DNA from: Microglena sp. YARC
Taxonomy: Eukaryota; Chlorophyta; Chlorophyceae; Chlamydomonadales; Chlamydomonadaceae
Reading direction: 5' to 3'
DNA length: 64,000 nucleotides
Assembly: GCA_022414725.1 (NCBI GenBank)
Contig: CM039462.1
Location: forward strand, 49,949,876-50,013,875
Made by a program: the position numbers and the translations under genes. The notes under the pieces were generated by a model. That model saw only the letters and a list, made by a program, of their open reading frames with translations. It did not search any database and was not told the origin of the DNA. Positions 1-10,164 of this stretch are shown here, in pieces (positions within the stretch are counted from its first letter, which is position 1; every line of letters begins with the position of its first letter).

Positions 1-37
1 ATCAAGATTCAGCAGATTTAAGAACGAATCAGACATT
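1..37 (-). CDS. Alanine-rich protein, 5' end only (runs off the window)
   Basis: The first dozen codons (ATG at 37, reading leftwards) are identical to the start of the alanine-rich protein gene that begins at 1621. The rest lies beyond the left edge of the window. This shows that the 1.58-kb unit continues outside the window and that at least two copies of the gene exist. Confidence 0.6.
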
Positions 38-377
38 GTTATTGTTGTTGTTGTAGGATTGTAGCGTTGTCATTTGGTAGTAATAATGAATCCATTCAAT
101 TTTTTTTCACAAACGTCAAGATTATTGATAGGGTTCATCTCCCCCTCTTTACGAACAGGGATTTTCTGTTCGAACGGCCTTCAGAAAGATACCAGCTGCC
201 CCCCCACAATGTCTCTGTCGCAGGTGAATTGACAGGGGGGCATGCGAAAGCGAGAGTAGTCACAGCGTGATGCGACCATTCGATAGATATTCTCTCATTA
301 TTCCGTTGTCAACTGTTGCAACCTCTTTTAAGCATTTCGGTTCGAACCCACTTTATTTCCCACTTTATTTGATAATA

Positions 378-680
378 ATGAATAACAACAACAACAACCA
401 CCTATCATCTAATGGGTACATGAAGGACGCTTTAGCGGTTGTCGCGTTCCTTATCGCATTGGTTGTGATCGTTGGGAGACCTCGCTCATGGTGGTGTTCG
501 CCCACACAGAGAAACTTGATCATCCTCGTGCTCGTCGTGTGCGGGTCCATAGACCTTCTCTTCACACTGAACCCAGAGTGGCACAACCGACCGTTCACGG
601 GGGCCGACACACCAAGCGCGTGCATCTGTTTCCAGGCCATATCCATGATAGCAGGTATAGTGTACGCCGTATTAAGCTGA
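378..680 (+). CDS. Small membrane protein, copy A (100 aa)
   Basis: Unrecognised protein. I take the ATG at 378, because the open frame further upstream begins only with GTG and the 378 ATG lies directly after two promoter-like boxes (CCCACTTTATTT at about 350-370). After an Asn-rich start (five Asn codons) there are hydrophobic stretches near residues 16-30, 41-54 and 85-99, so two or three membrane spans are likely, with a Trp-Trp-Cys loop between the first two. The gene is duplicated identically at 1962-2264. Its 3' end is followed within 60 bases by a telomere-like array. Function unknown; the promoter context supports a real gene. Confidence 0.6.
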   Translation: MNNNNNNHLSSNGYMKDALAVVAFLIALVVIVGRPRSWWCSPTQRNLIILVLVVCGSIDLLFTLNPEWHNRPFTGADTPSACICFQAISMIAGIVYAVLS

Positions 681-730
681 ATTGTGGATGGTCTGACTAT
701 ACAGTTGGCGGAACAGTTAAATGGCTAATT

Positions 731-832
731 AACCCTAAACCCTAAACCTTAAACCCTAAACCCTAAACCCTAAACCCTAAACCCTAAACCCTAAACCCTA
801 AACCCTAAACCCTAAACCCTAAACCCAAAACC

Positions 833-851
<19 letters not shown>
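731..851. repeat. Telomere-like (CCCTAAA)n array
   Basis: About 17 head-to-tail copies of CCCTAAA with very few variants (one CCTTAAA, one CCCAAAA). This is the TTTAGGG telomere unit of land plants, many green algae and several other protist groups. It is interstitial here, inside the duplicated unit, and its left part provides the stop codon of the minus-strand alanine-rich gene. Giant virus genomes are not generally known to carry this repeat, so it points to past contact with chromosome ends or to residence in a host genome. Confidence 0.9.
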
Positions 852-1621
<770 letters not shown>

Positions 1622-1961
1622 TGTTATTGTTGTTGTTGTAGGATTGTAGAGTTGTCATTTGGTAGTAATAATGAATCCATTCAATTTTTTTTCACAAACG
1701 TCAAGATTATTGATAGGGTTCACCTCCCCCTCTTTACGAACAGGGATTTTCTGTTCGAACGGCCTTCAGAAAGATACCAGCTGCCCCCCACAATGTCTCT
1801 GTCGCAGGTGAATTGACAGGGGGGCATGCGAAAGCGAGAGTAGTCACAGCGTGATGCGACCATTCGATAGATATTCTCTCATTATTCCGTTGTCAACTGT
1901 TGCAACCTCTTTTAAGCATTTCGGTTCGAACCCACTTTATTTCCCACTTTATTTGATAATA

Positions 1962-2264
1962 ATGAATAACAACAACAACAACCACCTATCATCTAATGGG
2001 TACATGAAGGACGCTTTAGCGGTTGTCGCGTTCCTTATCGCATTGGTTGTGATCGTTGGGAGACCTCGCTCATGGTGGTGTTCGCCCACACAGAGAAACT
2101 TGATCATCCTCGTGCTCGTCGTGTGCGGGTCCATAGACCTTCTCTTCACACTGAACCCAGAGTGGCACAACCGACCGTTCACGGGGGCCGACACACCAAG
2201 CGCGTGCATCTGTTTCCAGGCCATATCCATGATAGCAGGTATAGTGTACGCCGTATTAAGCTGA
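1962..2264 (+). CDS. Small membrane protein, copy B (100 aa)
   Basis: Identical in translation to the protein at 378-680, with the same duplicated CCCACTTTATTT boxes just upstream and the same two or three hydrophobic segments. Perfect conservation between the copies means the duplication is recent or is being kept homogeneous. Confidence 0.6.
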   Translation: MNNNNNNHLSSNGYMKDALAVVAFLIALVVIVGRPRSWWCSPTQRNLIILVLVVCGSIDLLFTLNPEWHNRPFTGADTPSACICFQAISMIAGIVYAVLS

Positions 2265-2314
2265 ATTGTGGATGGTCTGACTATACAGTTGGCGGAACAG
2301 TTAAATGGCTAATT

Positions 2315-2365
2315 AACCCTAAACCCTAAACCCTAAACCCTAAACCCTAGACCCTACACCCTAAA
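2315..2365. repeat. Short telomere-like (CCCTAAA)n array
   Basis: About seven units of CCCTAAA, the last ones degenerate (CCCTAGA, CCCTACA). It holds the same position relative to the small membrane-protein gene as the longer array at 731-851, so the array length changed after or during duplication. Confidence 0.85.
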
Positions 2366-2387
2366 TTTAACGTTGAAAGTTCGATGA

Positions 2388-2414
2388 TTATAAAGGGTTT
2401 CCCACTTTATTTTT
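2388..2414 (+). promoter_or_regulatory. Promoter-like TATA plus CCCACTTTATTT
   Basis: TTATAAAGGG is followed by TTTCCCACTTTATTTTT about 40 bases before the ATG at 2453. The same arrangement recurs upstream of the genes at 378/1962 (CCCACTTTATTT twice), 4883 (minus), 8969 (minus) and 41970 (minus), so it is probably a shared viral promoter class. Confidence 0.6.
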
Positions 2415-2452
2415 CACGTAGTGCTTTTGATTCCATGTTCATTTAAAAAATC

Positions 2453-4209
2453 ATGGAACTTCTCCCTGCAGGCCCACTCCACATCATCGCGTTTTATTTA
2501 TCAAACAGTGATGATAAGTACCATCGATTATGCGACGTGTCAGAGGACGCCGCGAACCTCATGTTGGTGGGAAACGCAACGTTCACCGAGCTTAGTATTG
2601 CGGTGCAAGAGAATCTGGAGCCTGGTGTTCGCCTCGTGAACGATGCAGTGTTCGAGAGGATGCGTATTCACGAGGGTCTTTCAGAGGCAAGCAAAGCGGA
2701 TGTTCTAAAGAAGGCGTGTCGCGATCGTGGCCTGATGGTTTCAGGTGTCAAATCCGCATTGTGGAGGAGGCTGATGGAGGCGGAAGTTGTCGCTCGCCCA
2801 CCTAGAGTGTGCATCCTGTCTGCAAAATTCCGTTCCGAAATGAGGGCTGTGCGCTGCGCACGCATATGTGTGTCGAAGGCCAAGTCTGAGTATCGCGTAA
2901 CCGAGAGGGATCTCACGACGCTGAGTTGCGAACTCAAACGAAATCCGATGTATCGGTTAGCAGCACCGATGCGTTTATATCTTATCCGCGACGTGGCTCG
3001 GGTTGCGCTTGAGAAGCATGCCTCATCATCCCATACACGTATTCGAGGCCCCGTCATCTCTGCGGATGAGCAACGTACCTCTCGGGAGACGTTGCTTTCC
3101 AAGAAGCTTGGTGACATGACGTTGGATTCCAGGATATTCTCCGTTTCTGAATCCGCATGCAGGGCCAGAGATTTGTACGTGAATTCTGGAAGAGGGGGGG
3201 GGCTGTGAAAGTCGCTGCAGACGTCATTGATACAAATACTCGCCATCACATTTTGGAGAGGGCTCTCGAGGCTCGCGGGTGTGAACTTCGCAGTGACTCT
3301 CGTTTGTGCACAGGTTTTGTCGACAACGGCGACGGAGATCCAGAGGACATCGCTGTCTCGATGCTTGAGATGAAGTTCTTTCACAATCACGCTAAGTACG
3401 CTTCAATTCTAGACGATCTTTGGGAAGATGCCAGATGCAAGCGTGATGAGGAGTATGACAGCGACATCGACGAGTACGAGTACGACAATTACCGCCACAT
3501 AGATCCTCATGAGCTGAGTTCGTCTGCCAAGTCGGAAGCCATGAAGCAGTGGGCCGATACACACGATCTTGACGATGTCCCGGACATACCTGAAAGCCTG
3601 CGATCATCTGTCTTTCATCTGAAGGCAGAGTGTATCGTTTCCGACACCAGGAAAGCGTGGCGTGCTCACCAGCCTCGAATTCCTGTCCAAGTCCTCAATA
3701 ATATCGAGACGGTATTCGACCAAATCCTCAAGCGCACTCGCGACGCAGAGTCCCTGGCATCCCTGCGATCCACACTCGAAGATGCAGAGAGTGGACTGTC
3801 TGCGCGTGGGAATGCCGTTTCTGTGATGTGGGATAAGATCTGTGAGTGGCCACATGCGATTCCCGGTGCGACCGTGATATTCGATACCGAGTTCAAGATT
3901 CTCAACGCGACCAATGCTACCTACATCGCTTCCGCGGAGAAGTTTCGTATCGAGAAGGAGGAGAAGGCACGTCTCAAGAAAGAGAGAGAGGATAAGTTTC
4001 GTATCGAGAAGGAGGAGAAGGACCGGCTCAAATATATCGAGAAGGCCCGTATCAAAAAAGAGAGGGTGGAGAAGTGCCTTATCGACAGAGAGAGGGTAGA
4101 GAAGTGTCTGATCGATAAAGAGAGTTGTGTTTGTCCGGTTTGCAAAAAGACGTGCAAGACCCCAGATGGTGTAAGGAGACACTTGCTTGACAAACACATC
4201 AACATCTGA
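2453..4209 (+). CDS. F-box / SAP / C2H2 zinc-finger protein, one frameshift
   Basis: Two overlapping frames (2453-3208 and 3157-4209) form one gene of about 585 codons; the frame changes at a run of nine G at 3194-3202, consistent with one missing base. N-terminal residues 3-40 look like a degenerate F-box (LPAGPLHIIAFYL...). Residues about 70-110 resemble a SAP DNA-binding motif (KADVLKKACRDRGL...SALWRRL). The middle holds an acidic Asp/Glu/Tyr patch, then a strongly charged coiled coil built of repeats such as EKEEKARLKKERE. A single C2H2 zinc finger (CPVCKKTC...RRHLLDKH) closes the protein. F-box proteins usually recruit substrates to SCF ubiquitin ligases, so host-protein turnover is a reasonable inference. 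Start chosen at the ATG 40 bases after the promoter box. A piece of its 3' half is duplicated at 10002-10162. Confidence 0.65.
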
Positions 4210-4634
4210 TGTAAGCGCTCACCTGTATCATCTTCCTCATCTTGTACTGTAGTCTCTTATCGCGATCAGTTGGCGGTGAGGGTGTACTGCACCACACGTA
4301 AACAAATCCAAGAAAAACACAGGAGGGGTGGCTTAGCCCCCTCTCTTGTCGACAACAAATCGATCAAGCGGTACCCAGAGGTACGAGGACTGCGATTCTC
4401 TAGTAGCGGGATGGGTTTAAGGGCGGGCCCGCGGAGCGGGCAGAGGCATTCAGCAAATGAATTCTTCAGGTGGTTTGCGGTTTTATGTGTATTTCTGTGT
4501 CTCGAGATGGTACGCAGGCTTCAAGAGTTTTCGAAGTTGTCGAAGGTCACATTAAGTCGTGGGTCTGTTTGTGATAAGGTTTGGTACTGCCACTTCCCCC
4601 CCATGATAAACCGTCTTTTCAAGGCAAATTCATT
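4210..4634. other. Intergenic stretch with a dispersed repeat
   Basis: No convincing gene. It holds an 88-base segment repeated at 59358-59445 and a GC-rich palindromic patch (GGGCGGGCCCGCGGAGCGGGC, about 4420-4440) that could fold as a hairpin. The open frame at 4270-4704 has no ATG start and no recognisable content. Confidence 0.5.
4315..4402 (+). repeat. 88-base dispersed repeat, copy 1
   Basis: Practically identical to the reverse complement of 59358-59445. It contains short perfect hairpins (GTACC CAGA GGTAC; GGGG...CCCC around TGGCTTAG). At the other locus this segment supplies the open reading frame upstream of the dual-specificity phosphatase. Neither target duplications nor a coding function are evident. 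Confidence 0.8.
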
Positions 4635-4883
4635 TTATGTACCTATCATCTCTTCCGCATACAGATCTTCAACCACATGTCCAGAAGCACAAGACCACAC
4701 ATAAGTAGGAAAATGAGTCCATATCGCATTCAGAACATCGATGTCATTTTGCAATGCCAGCAGCCTAAAAGACTCGAAGATTTCCGCATCTATCCTGCCA
4801 CATCTATCTTGCTGCATCTCTCTTACTAATACGGAAAACCTGGCTATGATTTCTTTGTGTGGATGTGTAGCTTCTACAGACAT
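4635..4883 (-). CDS. Hypothetical protein (82 aa)
   Basis: ATG at 4883, preceded on the minus strand by a TATAAGGTGTG and CCCACTTTATTT promoter-like element (4954-4980). The product is mostly helical in look and acidic at the C-terminus (EDLYAEEM), without membrane segments or known motifs. The promoter element is the main reason for calling it a gene. Confidence 0.5.
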   Translation of the reverse strand: MSVEATHPHKEIIARFSVLVREMQQDRCGRIDAEIFESFRLLALQNDIDVLNAIWTHFPTYVWSCASGHVVEDLYAEEMIGT

Positions 4884-4953
4884 TTTACAAACAAAACAAC
4901 AACAAAAATCACGACCGAAAAATGCGGTTTATTTACTGGAAGACAACTGTTCT

Positions 4954-4980
4954 CAAATAAAGTGGGACACACCTTATAAT
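4954..4980 (-). promoter_or_regulatory. Promoter-like element of the 82-aa gene
   Basis: On the minus strand: ATTATAAGGTGTGTCCCACTTTATTTG. Nearly the same bases stand at 41990-42018 before another minus-strand gene, again followed by an ATG, so the element appears to have been duplicated together with its function. Confidence 0.6.
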
Positions 4981-5045
4981 CATCCAGAGCTCAAACATGC
5001 CAATACCGCTTCTTGCACTTCCAAAGGCAGTTCTAATAATTGCAT

Positions 5046-5135
5046 GCTACACTCGACGGAATACTTAAATGAAACCGCTTCGCGTACAGCACACCTTACG
5101 GTGTAACCTTATGGTGTAGCAATCCACGGGGAAGT
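5046..5135. repeat. Dispersed repeat with ACACC...GGTGT palindromes, copy 1
   Basis: The segment CACTCGACGGAATACTTAAA followed by ACACCTTACGGTGT-type palindromes recurs at 59110-59195 (same strand) and, reverse-complemented, at 30795-30868 and partly at 57867-57927. The neighbouring 5139-5175 sequence recurs at 20960-20997. The interval 4884-5323 otherwise shows no gene. Confidence 0.75.
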
Positions 5136-5323
5136 GGAACACCAAAGCGTTTCCACCTCCACAGAGTAGAGCGACTGATGTTCGTATTTGGGAGGTAAAC
5201 GCAAATTAAGTGTACCGCTTGCAGATACCGCCACAGGCCAGTGGAAACCCTGAACCCTGAACCCTACGTACTCAGTATATCATCTTTGCGCTTGCTTGCA
5301 TACACATACATACCCCTATCAAG

Positions 5324-6757
5324 ATGCATTCTCTCACGCGTCCATCATCATCATCATCATCATCGTCGTCGTTTCCTTTGCTGACGTCGTTGCCACGTGA
5401 AATTATGTTTCGAATCGCCCTTCTGTCTTCGAACCCCCGGATCGTCCTGGTGTGCAAAACCCTGCGCAACGGATTCCCGGGAGCGACCCTCGCCCAACTG
5501 ATCAGTCCGCCGCATAGAGCAGGAGAGATGATGGCGAAGGGGGGGCGTGCCGACCTCCTAACCGTATGCCTGGCGTCCAATCCGCTGCGAGCCAAGGTAA
5601 AGAAGGTCGCCGCACTACCACCAAAATTTAGGGCGAACGCCGTCAACAGCAGGGCCCTGTGGGCGGCGGCCAAGGCAGGCCACGCAGACGTGTGCAGACT
5701 ACTAATGGACCCCGCGGTGGCCGGCCGTGCGTTCAGGGCACGCGCGAACGCCGTCAACAGCAGGGCCCTGTGGGATGTGGCCAAGGCGGGCCACGCAAGT
5801 GTCTGCAAGCTGCTGATGGACCCCGAGGTGGCTGGCTATGCGTCCAGGGCCCGAGCGAAAGCCGTCAACAGCAGGGCCATGTTTGAGGCGGCCAGGGCAG
5901 GCCACGTAGACGTGTGCAGACTACTAATGGACCCCACGACGGCCGGCGGCCACTCGTACAGGGCCCGGGCGAACGATGACAACAGCAGGGCCTTGTGGGC
6001 GGCGGCCGCGGCAGGCCACGCTGACGTTTGCAAGCTGCTGATGGACCCGGTGGTGGCGGGCACCGGGTTCAGGGCGCGTGCGAACTACGGCGACAGCTGG
6101 GCATTGAGATTGGCTGCCCAGAACGGTCACGCGGACGTCTGCAAGCTGCTGATGGATCCAGCGGTGGCTGGAATTGAGTTCAGGGCCCGGGCGAACGCTT
6201 GCAACAGCTGGGCATTGAGATTGGCTGCCCAGAACGGACACGCAGATGTGTGCAGACTACTAATGGACCCCGCGGCGGCAGGTGGCCCCGAGTTCCGGTC
6301 CCGGGCGAGCTACGGCGACAGCTGGGTCTTGTGTGCGGCAGCCAGGGAAGGCCATGCGGACGTCTGCAAGCTGCTGATGGCGGCCCCCGGGTTCCCGGCA
6401 CGCGCGAACGCCGCCAACAGCAGGGCCCTGTGGGTGGCGGCCGCTGCAGGCCACGCAGACGTGTGCAGACTACTAATGGACCCCGTCGTGGCAGGAGGCC
6501 ACGAGTTCCGGGCCCGGGCGAACGCCGTCGACAGCAGGGCCTTTTGTGAGGCTGCCAAGGCAGGCCACGCTTACGTGTGCAGACTACTAATGGACCCCGT
6601 GGTGGCGGGCGACGAGTTCCGGGCCCGCGCGAACGCCGTCAACAGCATGGCCTTGTGCGAGGTGGCCAAGACAGGCTACGTGGAAGTCTGCAAGGTGCTG
6701 ATGGATCTAGTAATTAAATCAGAAAGATTCACAATGGGATTGGACGAGATTGAGTAG
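5324..6757 (+). CDS. F-box ankyrin-repeat protein (477 aa)
   Basis: Starts MHS like its minus-strand relatives at 21-38 kb, followed by a poly-Ser run from a TCA/TCG trinucleotide repeat and an F-box-like region (about residues 18-60: LPREIMFRIALLSSNPRIVLVCKTL). Ten or so ankyrin-type repeats of about 37 residues follow, with the core GHADVCRLLMDP. Ankyrin repeats bind protein partners and, with an F-box, typically form a substrate adaptor for a cellular ubiquitin ligase; that role is inferred from family knowledge. The codons are much more GC-rich than in the 21-38 kb cluster, so this is a distant member. The 3' end (after about 6710) appears to have been joined to the next gene: the last codons read into a Trp-repeat sequence in another frame. 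Confidence 0.8.
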   Translation: MHSLTRPSSSSSSSSSFPLLTSLPREIMFRIALLSSNPRIVLVCKTLRNGFPGATLAQLISPPHRAGEMMAKGGRADLLTVCLASNPLRAKVKKVAALPPKFRANAVNSRALWAAAKAGHADVCRLLMDPAVAGRAFRARANAVNSRALWDVAKAGHASVCKLLMDPEVAGYASRARAKAVNSRAMFEAARAGHVDVCRLLMDPTTAGGHSYRARANDDNSRALWAAAAAGHADVCKLLMDPVVAGTGFRARANYGDSWALRLAAQNGHADVCKLLMDPAVAGIEFRARANACNSWALRLAAQNGHADVCRLLMDPAAAGGPEFRSRASYGDSWVLCAAAREGHADVCKLLMAAPGFPARANAANSRALWVAAAAGHADVCRLLMDPVVAGGHEFRARANAVDSRAFCEAAKAGHAYVCRLLMDPVVAGDEFRARANAVNSMALCEVAKTGYVEVCKVLMDLVIKSERFTMGLDEIE

Positions 6758-7784
6758 AAACCCTATCATTACTTGGGAAATTGTCAATGCCAATCTTGAC
6801 AAGGAATGGAATTGGTATGGAATTAGCAGAAACCCCACAGTAACTTCGGAAATTGTCACGTCCAATCCAGACATACCATGGAACTGGCTTGGAATAAGTG
6901 CGAACCCAAACATCACATGGGAACTTGTCGCTGCCAACCCTGACAAACCCTGGGACTGGTATGAATTAAGCAGAAACACAAACATCACTTGGGATGTTAT
7001 CATAGCCAACCCTGACAAACCTTGGTATTGGGTGGCCATATCACAACACCCAAACATCACATGGGATATTATAATTGCCTACCCCGAGAAACATTGGAAC
7101 TGGTGTGGATTATCTTATAATCCAAACTTCACGTGGGACATTGTTGTTGCAAACCCTGACAATCATTGGAACTGGATGGGATTAAGCAGAAACCCTAATA
7201 TAACATGGGATATTGTTGTTGCAAACCCCGACAAAGATTGGAATTGGTGTGAATTGAGCAGAAACCTAAACATCACTTTGGGCATTGTCTCTTCTAATCC
7301 TGAAAAAACATGGAGTTGGGTCGGTTTAAGCTGGAACACAAACATAACATGGGACATTGTTGCTGCCAACCCAGACAAACCATGGGATTGGATAGGATTG
7401 GGTCTGAATTCAAATATAACATTTGACATTGTCCAAGCCAATCCTACCAAACCATGGAATTGGTGGAGCATATCACAGAACCCTACAATTACGTGGGATA
7501 TAGTTGTTACCACCCCTGAAAAACTTTGGGATTGGAGGGGATTAAGCAGAAACCCAAATATCACGTCGGAAATTGTAACTAGCAATCCTGACAATCAATG
7601 GGATTGGTGTGAATTGAGCATACAAAGTCAAATGCTTCTTTCATCAAAGGATCTTTGTAACATCATACAAAAACGTAGAGCAGCTAAAGCAATCCAGAAA
7701 ACATGGAGGCATGTTATTACAAACCCGTCTTATATTGTATGTAATCGAAGATTATTGAGAGAATTCAATGAGATTGTGCAATGA
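6714..7784 (+). CDS. Trp-rich tandem-repeat protein with IQ-like C-terminus, 5'-truncated
   Basis: The open frame starts after a stop at 6711-6713 and has no ATG before about 7177; it opens in the middle of a repeat (WDWTRLSRNP). It carries about 12 repeats of roughly 25 residues with the pattern NPnITWdIVvaNPDKpWdWxgLS. The end (KRRAAKAIQKTWRHVITNP) resembles an IQ calmodulin-binding helix followed by a segment that, from memory, closes many repeat proteins of mimivirus-like viruses. The AT-rich composition contrasts with the GC-rich ankyrin gene it abuts, supporting a recombination junction. It is either a remnant or is expressed through an upstream frame. Function unknown. Confidence 0.7.
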   Translation, partial: LNQKDSQWDWTRLSRNPIITWEIVNANLDKEWNWYGISRNPTVTSEIVTSNPDIPWNWLGISANPNITWELVAANPDKPWDWYELSRNTNITWDVIIANPDKPWYWVAISQHPNITWDIIIAYPEKHWNWCGLSYNPNFTWDIVVANPDNHWNWMGLSRNPNITWDIVVANPDKDWNWCELSRNLNITLGIVSSNPEKTWSWVGLSWNTNITWDIVAANPDKPWDWIGLGLNSNITFDIVQANPTKPWNWWSISQNPTITWDIVVTTPEKLWDWRGLSRNPNITSEIVTSNPDNQWDWCELSIQSQMLLSSKDLCNIIQKRRAAKAIQKTWRHVITNPSYIVCNRRLLREFNEIVQ

Positions 7785-7824
7785 CACCATTTAAAGGATT
7801 TTATGGATATGTTAAAAAAATAAT

Positions 7825-7859
7825 AAACCCTAAACCCTAAACCCTAAACCCTAAACCCT
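7825..7859. repeat. Telomere-like (CCCTAAA)5
   Basis: Five perfect units of AAACCCT about 40 bases after the stop of the Trp-repeat gene. This is the third interstitial array in the first 8 kb, always just downstream of a plus-strand gene. Confidence 0.9.
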
Positions 7860-7906
7860 ATAAATAATACTATTTTAACAATAAAAAAATTTGCGTCCCA
7901 TAATTT

Positions 7907-8119
7907 ATGTCCCCGACTGTATACAACATGGAAAGGCCGGATATCTCAAGACAATGCGGAGGCGGAACAATATCATTCTGCAAAAGCCTTTCTTTACCGA
8001 AGTATATAGATGAGCTAGGTATTTCGAGATGTTCTGTCTGCAGATGCAGAGGCCCGATGATTGACTATTCGCAACAATTAGTGTTGAAAATATCAAAACG
8101 GTCAGACACATCTTTTTGA
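7907..8119 (+). CDS. Small Cys-containing hypothetical protein (70 aa)
   Basis: ATG at 7907 after an AT-rich leader (AACAATAAAAAAATTTGCG). It has a CSVCRCRG cluster that could be half of a metal site. The opposite strand is also open (7905-8111), so the choice of strand is uncertain. The following 8120-8516 interval shows no convincing gene, although a frame continuing the next gene may reach into it. Confidence 0.35.
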   Translation: MSPTVYNMERPDISRQCGGGTISFCKSLSLPKYIDELGISRCSVCRCRGPMIDYSQQLVLKISKRSDTSF

Positions 8120-8516
8120 AGCCATATCAGTAATATTCTCCGTACCACGGCAACTCCATGGTCCGGTCCCAGACTCGACTGTAGTAAAAGATCGCATCCC
8201 CATCCTACAATGTTCAAGTAGTACGTGAATAAGTTGCCATATCGTGCACCATGATTTATTGTACGTATTGAGCTTGCTGCGAATACGGGGTTGAATGAGG
8301 GTGTTTTTGTGCTTGCAGATGTAAACCATCAGTTTCAATGGAAAAACATTGAGGACCGAAGCAATAATCTAGGATGATGGCCCCCTTCGTGGTGTGACAT
8401 GGTGGACGAGGACTTGCGTGTCGGCGACACTACGACAATAAAGAGTTTCACCGGGCGCACCACGATCACACATGATGTTGGGTTGCCTTTTAGTTGCACG
8501 GTAAAATCCGGCTTGG

Positions 8517-8969
8517 TTATTCGTGCGGGAAGCTCGTGGTAGGATCGGATTCCACGTAGATCCGATCAACAGCCCATGTGATTCCGCTCATGTACTTTCC
8601 ATTACACTCATATCCCCATACGTAGATCAAACGCCCAATGAGTTGTAAAGTGCATTTCGGAGATACTTTATTGTCCCATGCCATATTGTACATTGTTCCG
8701 TTTCTTGTCACAAATTGTTCAGGCAGGTGCCCTACGTTGATGGTGCGATCAGTGGGAGAAGGTGCCATGTGGGTACGATCAGGGATGGTAAATTGCAGCA
8801 AGATATTCTCAGCGGCTCGGATCTCTGATAATTGTCCATCATCAATCACCGATGCAGTGCCCCTGTTCAAGTTATCTACATCAACCACTGCAACAACAAT
8901 TGGAAAATGCTCATTAAGCAAATCCGGTCTATCATGCACAATGTATACGCACTTGGTTTCTGTTTGCAT
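8517..8969 (-). CDS. Hypothetical protein (150 aa)
   Basis: I chose the ATG at 8969 rather than the longer open frame, because the promoter-like GTGTGTCCCACTTTTTTTTATTT lies just upstream (8985-9012). The product begins with a beta-rich stretch (CVYIVHDRPDLL...IVVAVVDVDNL), has no membrane span and no motif I recognise. The stop at 8517 may be premature: a second frame stays open for a further 50-60 codons to about 8340 with a similar hydrophobic pattern, so a frameshift near 8525 is possible. Confidence 0.55.
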   Translation of the reverse strand: MQTETKCVYIVHDRPDLLNEHFPIVVAVVDVDNLNRGTASVIDDGQLSEIRAAENILLQFTIPDRTHMAPSPTDRTINVGHLPEQFVTRNGTMYNMAWDNKVSPKCTLQLIGRLIYVWGYECNGKYMSGITWAVDRIYVESDPTTSFPHE

Positions 8970-9037
8970 TTTACACAATGAAAAAAATAAATAAAAAAAA
9001 GTGGGACACACCGCAAAGATAAAGGGGAGTACTTGTC

Positions 9038-9847
9038 TCATACCCATGCACTGCCTTGTACAGGCGTGATATATTCAAAGCCACAATCTACATGTTCAGG
9101 AAACGTGTAATCTGAATCGAATCCAGTCACAGTGTCATCACATGCGGAATCATAATGTGCGTAATCATCATATGCGGAATCATCATATGCGTATGCGTAA
9201 TCATCATCATCAGATTATGATGATGAGGACTTGATGGCACCGAAACAGTACAAATCTTGCAGTTCTCCGTTCATTAGGACTGAATCGGGCGCTTCAAGGT
9301 CAAGCCACGAGAGGGTGCGAGTGGTGTTGACACGTAGCGCACAATATGGTTCGGATGCGGGTGTAGGACAGGGTAAGGAGCATTCAAGGTCAAGCCATGC
9401 ATGAGCATTTCCATGTCTCCATGCACCATAGCGCCATAGAAAAGGGTTCAAATAGTTGGCAACATGTACTCTTCTGTCATATCCACTCAGATCGAGCGCA
9501 GAGATCAGTCCGGTCGAAGACTTACTACTGCAAGATGATGATCCAGATGATGATCCAGAGAAGGAGACGCTGCGAGACACTCTTGTTTCCCGGCAGGACA
9601 GACGCATGCGCAATATATCAAGCGCACCCATCGCGAGACGTGGTGACACTTTCGATACATTCGATTGTGACAACCGTCTGCAAAAGTAGTGAGAGTGTCC
9701 AGAGTCCATACCTCCGTAATAGGCAGAAGTATCAAAGCGAAGCTTGAGTGCAACTAATAGAAGGTCGTGATCACCAGACACGTCAAATGTGTCCTCACAT
9801 TCATGATATGAGATGTTCAGCGGTCTGACAGACTGTGTGAAATTCAT
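9038..9847 (-). CDS. Hypothetical protein with Asp/Tyr-rich tail, probable frameshift
   Basis: ATG at 9847; the first frame gives 210 residues, with a Ser-rich linker (SSGSSSGSSSCSSKS) in the middle and a Trp-rich second half. It stops in a TCA run at 9213. In the next frame a striking acidic, Tyr-rich segment (DDDYAYAYDDSAYDDYAHYD) continues for about 55 codons and stops at 9038, just before the promoter of the downstream minus-strand gene. I infer one gene broken by a one-base change in the TCA/GAT microsatellite near 9215. Family not recognised. Confidence 0.5.
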
Positions 9848-10001
9848 TAGAAATTGTTGGAGGTTAGGGTTTTAATCCCCACAGCGGAGCGACCAAGCCA
9901 CTCGTGGATGTAGCCGGTCTCCACATATGGACTGTGACAAACAGGCGGAAAGCATGAGAGAAGAAGGGGGATGTCATGGCGGTAGCTTGTCCAGTCCTAT
10001 C

Positions 10002-10162
10002 TGCCACATGCGATTCCCGGTGCGACCGTGATATTCGATACCGAGTTCAAGATTCTCAACGCGACCCAGGCTACATACTACATCGCTTCCGCGGAGAAGT
10101 TTCATACCGAGAAGGAGGAGAAGGCACGTCTCAAGAAAGAGAGGGTGGAGAAGTGTCTTGTA
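10002..10162 (+). pseudogene. Duplicated fragment of the F-box/C2H2 gene
   Basis: Bases 10002-10162 match about 3848-4080 of the F-box/SAP/C2H2 gene (the stretch leading into the charged coiled coil), with an internal deletion. No start, no zinc finger. It lies tail-to-tail with the D5-type gene copy 1 and ends three bases before its stop codon, marking a recombination breakpoint. Confidence 0.8.
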
Positions 10163-10164
10163 AT

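Noticed and set aside
4315..4402. tRNA-like or ribozyme-like RNA
   Set aside because: Short hairpins are present, but no cloverleaf, no T-loop sequence and no hammerhead core were found.
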